8,581 bases of DNA, taken from assembly GCA_038217425.1 (NCBI GenBank), contig JBBQPM010000246.1, positions 1-8,581 on the forward strand, read 5' to 3'. The position numbers and the translations under genes were made by a program. The stretch is from JAIEPT01 sp038217425 (lineage in GTDB: Bacteria; Planctomycetota; Planctomycetia; Gemmatales; Gemmataceae). This document shows, piece by piece, positions 4,927 to 8,581 of the stretch (position 1 is the stretch's first letter; every line of letters begins with the position of its first letter). Under the pieces are notes generated by a model. It ran no database searches, was not told the DNA's origin, and was given only the letters and a program-made list of their open reading frames with translations.

Positions 4927-7494
4927 GTGATAGGTCACCGTTTCTTTGTTTCGCTGCCGCTACTGCTGGCGTTCGCCCTGTGTGCCGCCGAGGGGCAAGA
5001 GGAGAAAAAGAAGAAGAGCATCCGCGAGCCGGTTCCGATCCCGCCCGGCACGAAGCTCGTCAAACAGACCGCGACGCCGATCGAACTCATCAAGGCCAAG
5101 AAGGACTTCAAGGTCGAACTGCTCTACTCGGTCCCCAAGGAGACGCAAGGGTCGTGGGTGAACCTGTGCGTCGACGACAAGGGCCGGCTCATCACGTCGG
5201 ATCAGTACGGCAAACTCTATCGCGTCACGCCGCCCGCTCTGGGAGGCAAGACTGAAGCGACCAAGGTCGAGCCCATCCCCGCTGACATCGGCGAGGCGCA
5301 GGGCCTGCTCTGGGCATTCGACGGCCTCTACGTCGTCGTCAATCGGGGCAAGAAATACGAGAGCGGGCTCTACCGCGTCACTTCTTCCCGAAACGACGAC
5401 GTGCTCGACAAGGTCGTACAACTCCGCAAGATCAAGGGCGGCGGCGAACACGGGCCGCATGCCGTCATTCTCAGCCCCGACGGCAAGTCGATCCACGTCT
5501 GCTGCGGCAACCATACCGATCTCACGGAGATTTCTGCGTCGCAAGTGCCCAAGATCTGGGGCGAGGACTTCATCGTTCCGCGCCTCTGGGACGCGAACGG
5601 CCATGCCGTGGGCCGAATGGCGCCCGCGGGCGTCGTCTATCAAGTCGATCCCGCCGGTCAAAAATGGAACCTGATCTCGATCGGCTATCGCAACGAGTAC
5701 GACATCGCCTTCAACCGTGCCGGCGAACTCTTCACCTTCGACGCCGACATGGAGTGGGACATCAATCTTCCGTGGTATCGCCCCACGCGCATCTGCCATG
5801 CGGTCCCCGGCAGCGAGTTCGGCTGGCGCGGCGGCACCGGCAAATGCTACGAATACCATCCCGACAACCTGCCCCCGGTCGTCAACGTCGGCCCGGGCAG
5901 CCCCACCGGCATCGCATTCGGCTACGGCGCCAAGTTCCCCGCCAAGTACCAGGACGCCCTCTTCTGCTGCGACTGGTCCTACGGCAAACTCTACGCCATC
6001 CACTTCAAGCCCGATGGCTCCAGCTACAAAGGCGAGACCGAGGAGTTCATCATCGGCACGCCGTTGCCGCTCACCGATGTCATCGTCAACCCGAAGGACG
6101 GAGCGATGTACTTCACGATCGGCGGCCGAAACACCATGTCGGGACTGTACCGCGTCACCTACGTCGGCAGCGAATCGACTGCGCCGAGTAAGGCGACGGA
6201 CGACGGAGCCGCGGCGCGGAAAGTTCGCCAACAACTCGAAGCCTACTACGACAAGCAGGATCCGAAGGCGGCCGACTTCGCCTGGAAGTATCTAAGCAGT
6301 GAAGACCGATTCCTGCGCTTCGCCGCCCGCACCGTTCTCGAATTTCAAGACCCGAAAACCTGGGAAGAACGGGCGTTTGCCGAGACCGACCCCGTCGCCC
6401 TGACGCATGCCATCCTTGGCCTGGCGCGCCTGTCGACGCCCAAGTCCGACGTCCGCCAAGGCAAGATGCTCCAGGCCCTGCAGCGCGTCGACTGGACCAA
6501 GCTGAGCGACGCTCAGAAGATCGACTATCTCCGGGCGTATCAGCTCGTCTTCGTGCGGACGGGGATGCCCGATAGCGCCGCGCGACAGAGCGTGGGCGCC
6601 CGCATCATCGCCTGGTACCCTGACGCCACCCGCGAGGTGAATGCCGAGCTGGGCAAAATTCTCTGCTTCCTGGAAACGCCCGGCGTCGTGCCCAAGACGC
6701 TCGCGATCCTGCAAAACTCGCCCACGCAGGAAGAGCAAGTCGAAATGGCGCTGTCGCTGCGCACCGTGAAGTCCGGCTGGACGATCAAGGAACGCGAGGC
6801 GTACTTCAACTGGTTCCACAAGGGCATGTCGTACCGCGGCGGCAACAGCTTCCACAAGTTTCTGCTCAATATCCGCAAGGACGCCATCGCCTCGCTGGTC
6901 GCGGACGAGGAAGCCGTGCTCGCGCCGATGTTGGCCAAGACGCCCGAGGTGAAGGCGCCTCAGTTTTCGACGAAGCCGAGAAGTCCGGTCAAAAAATACG
7001 CGGTCGCGGATCTCGCGCCGATCGTCGAGAAGGGACTCGCGGGCCGTGACTTCGACAAGGGCCGAAACCTATTCGGCGAAGCGAAGTGTTTCGCGTGCCA
7101 TCGCTTCGGCAACGAAGGCGGCGGCACCGGGCCGGATCTGACAATTGTCTCCGGCCGCTTCGCCCCGCGCGATCTTCTCGAAGCGATTCTCGAACCGAGC
7201 AAAATCATCAGCGACCAGTACGGCGCCGTCAACGTGCTCACCACCGACTCGCGCGTGATCTCCGGACGCATCATCAACCTGGCGGGCGACAACATTATGG
7301 TCAACACCGACATGCTCGATCCGAACAAAATCGTGGCAGTCAATCGCAACATCGTCGAATCGCTGGCGCCGTCGAAGATCTCGATGATGCCGGACGGCCT
7401 GTTCGACACGTTCACGCAGGAAGAGATCCTGGACCTGGTCGCGTACCTGTATTCGCGCGGCGACCGAAATCAAAAGATGTATCGGAAGCAGTAG
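4927..7494 (+). CDS. Secreted propeller-cytochrome c, Pirellula/Verrucomicrobium type, 855 aa
   Basis: A signal peptide (about 1-21) and a Lys-rich stretch lead into a beta-propeller (about 50-415) of the 'putative membrane-bound dehydrogenase' type, related to glucose/sorbosone dehydrogenases. Landmarks are YRNEYDIAFN (254-263), DADMEWD (272-278), PWYRPTR (282-288), and later PLPLTD and GLYRVTYVG. A helical, HEAT-like region follows (about 430-690). The C-terminal domain has one c-type heme site, CFACH (721-725), and SMMPDG, where Met820 or Met821 is the likely axial ligand. The protein probably oxidises a substrate, perhaps a sugar, in the periplasm and passes electrons through the heme; the substrate is not readable. 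The GTG start is set by AAGGAG at 4913-4918. Length is ordinary for the family. No truncation or frameshift was seen. The next gene lies 112 bases downstream across a hairpin pair, so co-transcription is uncertain. Confidence 0.94.
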   Translation: MIGHRFFVSLPLLLAFALCAAEGQEEKKKKSIREPVPIPPGTKLVKQTATPIELIKAKKDFKVELLYSVPKETQGSWVNLCVDDKGRLITSDQYGKLYRVTPPALGGKTEATKVEPIPADIGEAQGLLWAFDGLYVVVNRGKKYESGLYRVTSSRNDDVLDKVVQLRKIKGGGEHGPHAVILSPDGKSIHVCCGNHTDLTEISASQVPKIWGEDFIVPRLWDANGHAVGRMAPAGVVYQVDPAGQKWNLISIGYRNEYDIAFNRAGELFTFDADMEWDINLPWYRPTRICHAVPGSEFGWRGGTGKCYEYHPDNLPPVVNVGPGSPTGIAFGYGAKFPAKYQDALFCCDWSYGKLYAIHFKPDGSSYKGETEEFIIGTPLPLTDVIVNPKDGAMYFTIGGRNTMSGLYRVTYVGSESTAPSKATDDGAAARKVRQQLEAYYDKQDPKAADFAWKYLSSEDRFLRFAARTVLEFQDPKTWEERAFAETDPVALTHAILGLARLSTPKSDVRQGKMLQALQRVDWTKLSDAQKIDYLRAYQLVFVRTGMPDSAARQSVGARIIAWYPDATREVNAELGKILCFLETPGVVPKTLAILQNSPTQEEQVEMALSLRTVKSGWTIKEREAYFNWFHKGMSYRGGNSFHKFLLNIRKDAIASLVADEEAVLAPMLAKTPEVKAPQFSTKPRSPVKKYAVADLAPIVEKGLAGRDFDKGRNLFGEAKCFACHRFGNEGGGTGPDLTIVSGRFAPRDLLEAILEPSKIISDQYGAVNVLTTDSRVISGRIINLAGDNIMVNTDMLDPNKIVAVNRNIVESLAPSKISMMPDGLFDTFTQEEILDLVAYLYSRGDRNQKMYRKQ

Positions 7495-7506
7495 GGAGTT
7501 TGTTTC

Positions 7507-7586
7507 GCCGCCGCCCCCTGGCGGCGCGGACGTGTGCTGTAAAAATCGTTGCCAACCACCGGTCCGCGCCGCCAGGAGGCGGCGGC
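7507..7586. repeat. Inverted pair of GC-rich hairpin elements between cytochrome and fadJ-like genes
   Basis: Arms of 25 nt (7507-7531 and 7562-7586) are complementary with one mismatch around a 30-nt centre. Each arm also folds alone through a GCCGCC/GGCGGC stem (7510-7525 and its partner). GTTTCG just before the left arm is also mirrored just after the right arm. The right arm ends eight bases before the ribosome site of the next gene. The centre has a run of five As, and no T-run follows the right arm, so plain intrinsic termination is not supported. Attenuation, mRNA processing or repeat insertion are open alternatives. Confidence 0.9.
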
Positions 7587-7594
7587 TAAACGAA

Positions 7595-7600
7595 ACGGAG
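7595..7600 (+). promoter_or_regulatory. Ribosome binding site of the fadJ-like gene
   Basis: ACGGAG lies six bases before the ATG at 7607, eight bases after the end of the hairpin arm. Folding of the full inverted repeat would bring a very stable stem right up to this site. Confidence 0.6.
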
Positions 7601-7606
7601 TCCTTC

Positions 7607-8581
7607 ATGAACACCCCCTCGTTTCGTTTCCACATCCTGCGCAGCGGCGTGGGCCAGCTCATTTTCGACATCCCCGGCAGCAAGGCCAACACGCTGGGTC
7701 AGCAGATTCAGTCGGAGATCGAGGAAATTCTCGATCATCTGGAATCGCTGAAAGATTTGCCTGGCCTGGTCTTCACAAGCGGCAAGCCGGGAATGTTCGT
7801 CGCGGGCGCCGACCTCAAGGAACTGGGCGCCGACCCCGGTTCGCCGGAGACGGTGCGCGCCGTGACGCTGCGCGGGCTCGCCTTTATTCGCCGATTTGAA
7901 CGCCTGCCCTACCCCACCGCGGTTTTGATCGACGGCGGTTGCATGGGAGGCGGCCTCGAATGGTCGCTCGGGTTCGACTACCGCCTGGCCGGCAGCGATC
8001 CCAAGACCAGCATCGGCCTCCCCGAAGTCAAGATCGGCCTCATCCCCGGTTGGGGCGGCACGCAAAGGCTCACCCGCCTCATCGGCCCGCAGCTCGCCCT
8101 CGACTTCATCGTTTCCGGCGAACCCGTCAAGCCGGCCAAGGCGCGCGAACTTGGCATCGTCTTCGACGCCGTCGCCAGCGACAAACTCCTCGCCGAGGGC
8201 GAACGCCTGGTCCTCTGGTCGCACGAGACCGGCGACTGGAAAAAGATCCGCGAACGCAAAGAGCATCCCGTCGGCCTGACCGAAGAGCAGCACGAATACC
8301 TGTTCGACCATGCCCGCAAGCAGATCCTGGCCAAGACCAAGGGCCAACTCCCCGCTCCGCTGGCCGCGGTGGAAGCCATCGCCAAGGGATGCAATCGGAC
8401 GCTCGAGGAAGGGCTGAAGGTCGAAACGGAGCTGTTCGTGCCGCTGATGGGGAGTCCGATTTCGCGCAACTTGATCGCCCTGTTTTTTCTCAATCAGAAA
8501 CTCGCCAAGGATCCCGGCGTCGCCGACGCGTCGATCCAGCCGGCCAAAGTCGAGCGCGTCGGCGTGCTCGGCGCCGGTATC
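7607..8581 (+). CDS. fadJ: FadJ-type enoyl-CoA hydratase/3-hydroxyacyl-CoA dehydrogenase, 5' part (325 codons)
   Basis: The crotonase half of a fatty-acid beta-oxidation multienzyme acts in the cytoplasm: it hydrates enoyl-CoA, and the following domain oxidises the product with NAD+. Residues 1-190 are the hydratase. AGADLKEL (66-73) and GGCMGGGLEW (110-119) form the oxyanion hole. Glu118 and Glu140 match the two catalytic glutamates, and IPGWGGTQRL (146-155) follows. A helical linker (about 225-310) leads to RVGVLGAGI (317-325), the start of the Rossmann GxGxxG of the dehydrogenase, where the window ends. The N-terminus (DIPGSKANTL, GLVFTSGKPGMFVAGAD) is closer to E. coli FadJ than to FadB as I recall them. 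Full length should be about 700-730 residues. A thiolase gene often neighbours it but would lie outside. Confidence 0.9.
   Translation, partial: MNTPSFRFHILRSGVGQLIFDIPGSKANTLGQQIQSEIEEILDHLESLKDLPGLVFTSGKPGMFVAGADLKELGADPGSPETVRAVTLRGLAFIRRFERLPYPTAVLIDGGCMGGGLEWSLGFDYRLAGSDPKTSIGLPEVKIGLIPGWGGTQRLTRLIGPQLALDFIVSGEPVKPAKARELGIVFDAVASDKLLAEGERLVLWSHETGDWKKIRERKEHPVGLTEEQHEYLFDHARKQILAKTKGQLPAPLAAVEAIAKGCNRTLEEGLKVETELFVPLMGSPISRNLIALFFLNQKLAKDPGVADASIQPAKVERVGVLGAGI

Noticed and set aside
4960..6234. 424-codon minus-strand open frame inside the cytochrome gene
   Set aside because: Composition is that of an antisense shadow, and it lies fully within a well-supported plus-strand gene.

Overview
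The window looks like chromosomal DNA of a Planctomycetota bacterium, probably Pirellulales-like (inference). The main reason is the 855-residue protein at 4927-7494. It joins a secreted beta-propeller to a C-terminal CxxCH cytochrome module of the kind typical of Pirellula and Verrucomicrobium. High GC, several secreted proteins, GTG starts and hairpin-rich intergenic repeats fit this. No tRNA, rRNA, CRISPR array, transposase or phage gene was seen.

Layout: the tail of an unidentified plus-strand gene (2-64) is followed by a small hypothetical gene (145-438). A 195-bp inverted repeat (476-670) lies between that gene and three minus-strand genes. Read in transcription order, these are a polytopic membrane protein with glycosyltransferase-C-like features (4590-2932), an outer-membrane 'phenol MetA-type' transporter-like beta-barrel (2787-1885), and a secreted SMP-30/gluconolactonase-family hydrolase (1763-765). 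A divergent intergenic region (4591-4926) carries a 71-bp-period tandem repeat. Plus-strand genes follow: the propeller-cytochrome (4927-7494), a third paired hairpin repeat (7507-7586), and the first 325 codons of a FadJ-type fatty-acid oxidation multienzyme (7607 to the window edge).

Possible joint function: the cytochrome has a glucose/sorbosone-dehydrogenase-like propeller, and the SMP-30 protein belongs to a lactonase family. Both carry signal peptides. Periplasmic sugar oxidation to a lactone followed by ring opening is therefore conceivable, but they are not in one operon and no substrate can be read from sequence. The FadJ-like gene is cytoplasmic beta-oxidation and probably unrelated.

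The most unusual content is intergenic. Three families of short GC-rich hairpins occur in paired copies: head-to-head composite, head-to-tail tandem, and head-to-head simple. Two of the families share a 9-base anchor (TTCTTRYAG) just 5' of the hairpin, and the tandem family has GTAG at the stem base, as in REP elements mobilised by RAYT transposases. This suggests a REP/BIME-like dispersed element system, which needs whole-genome comparison to test.
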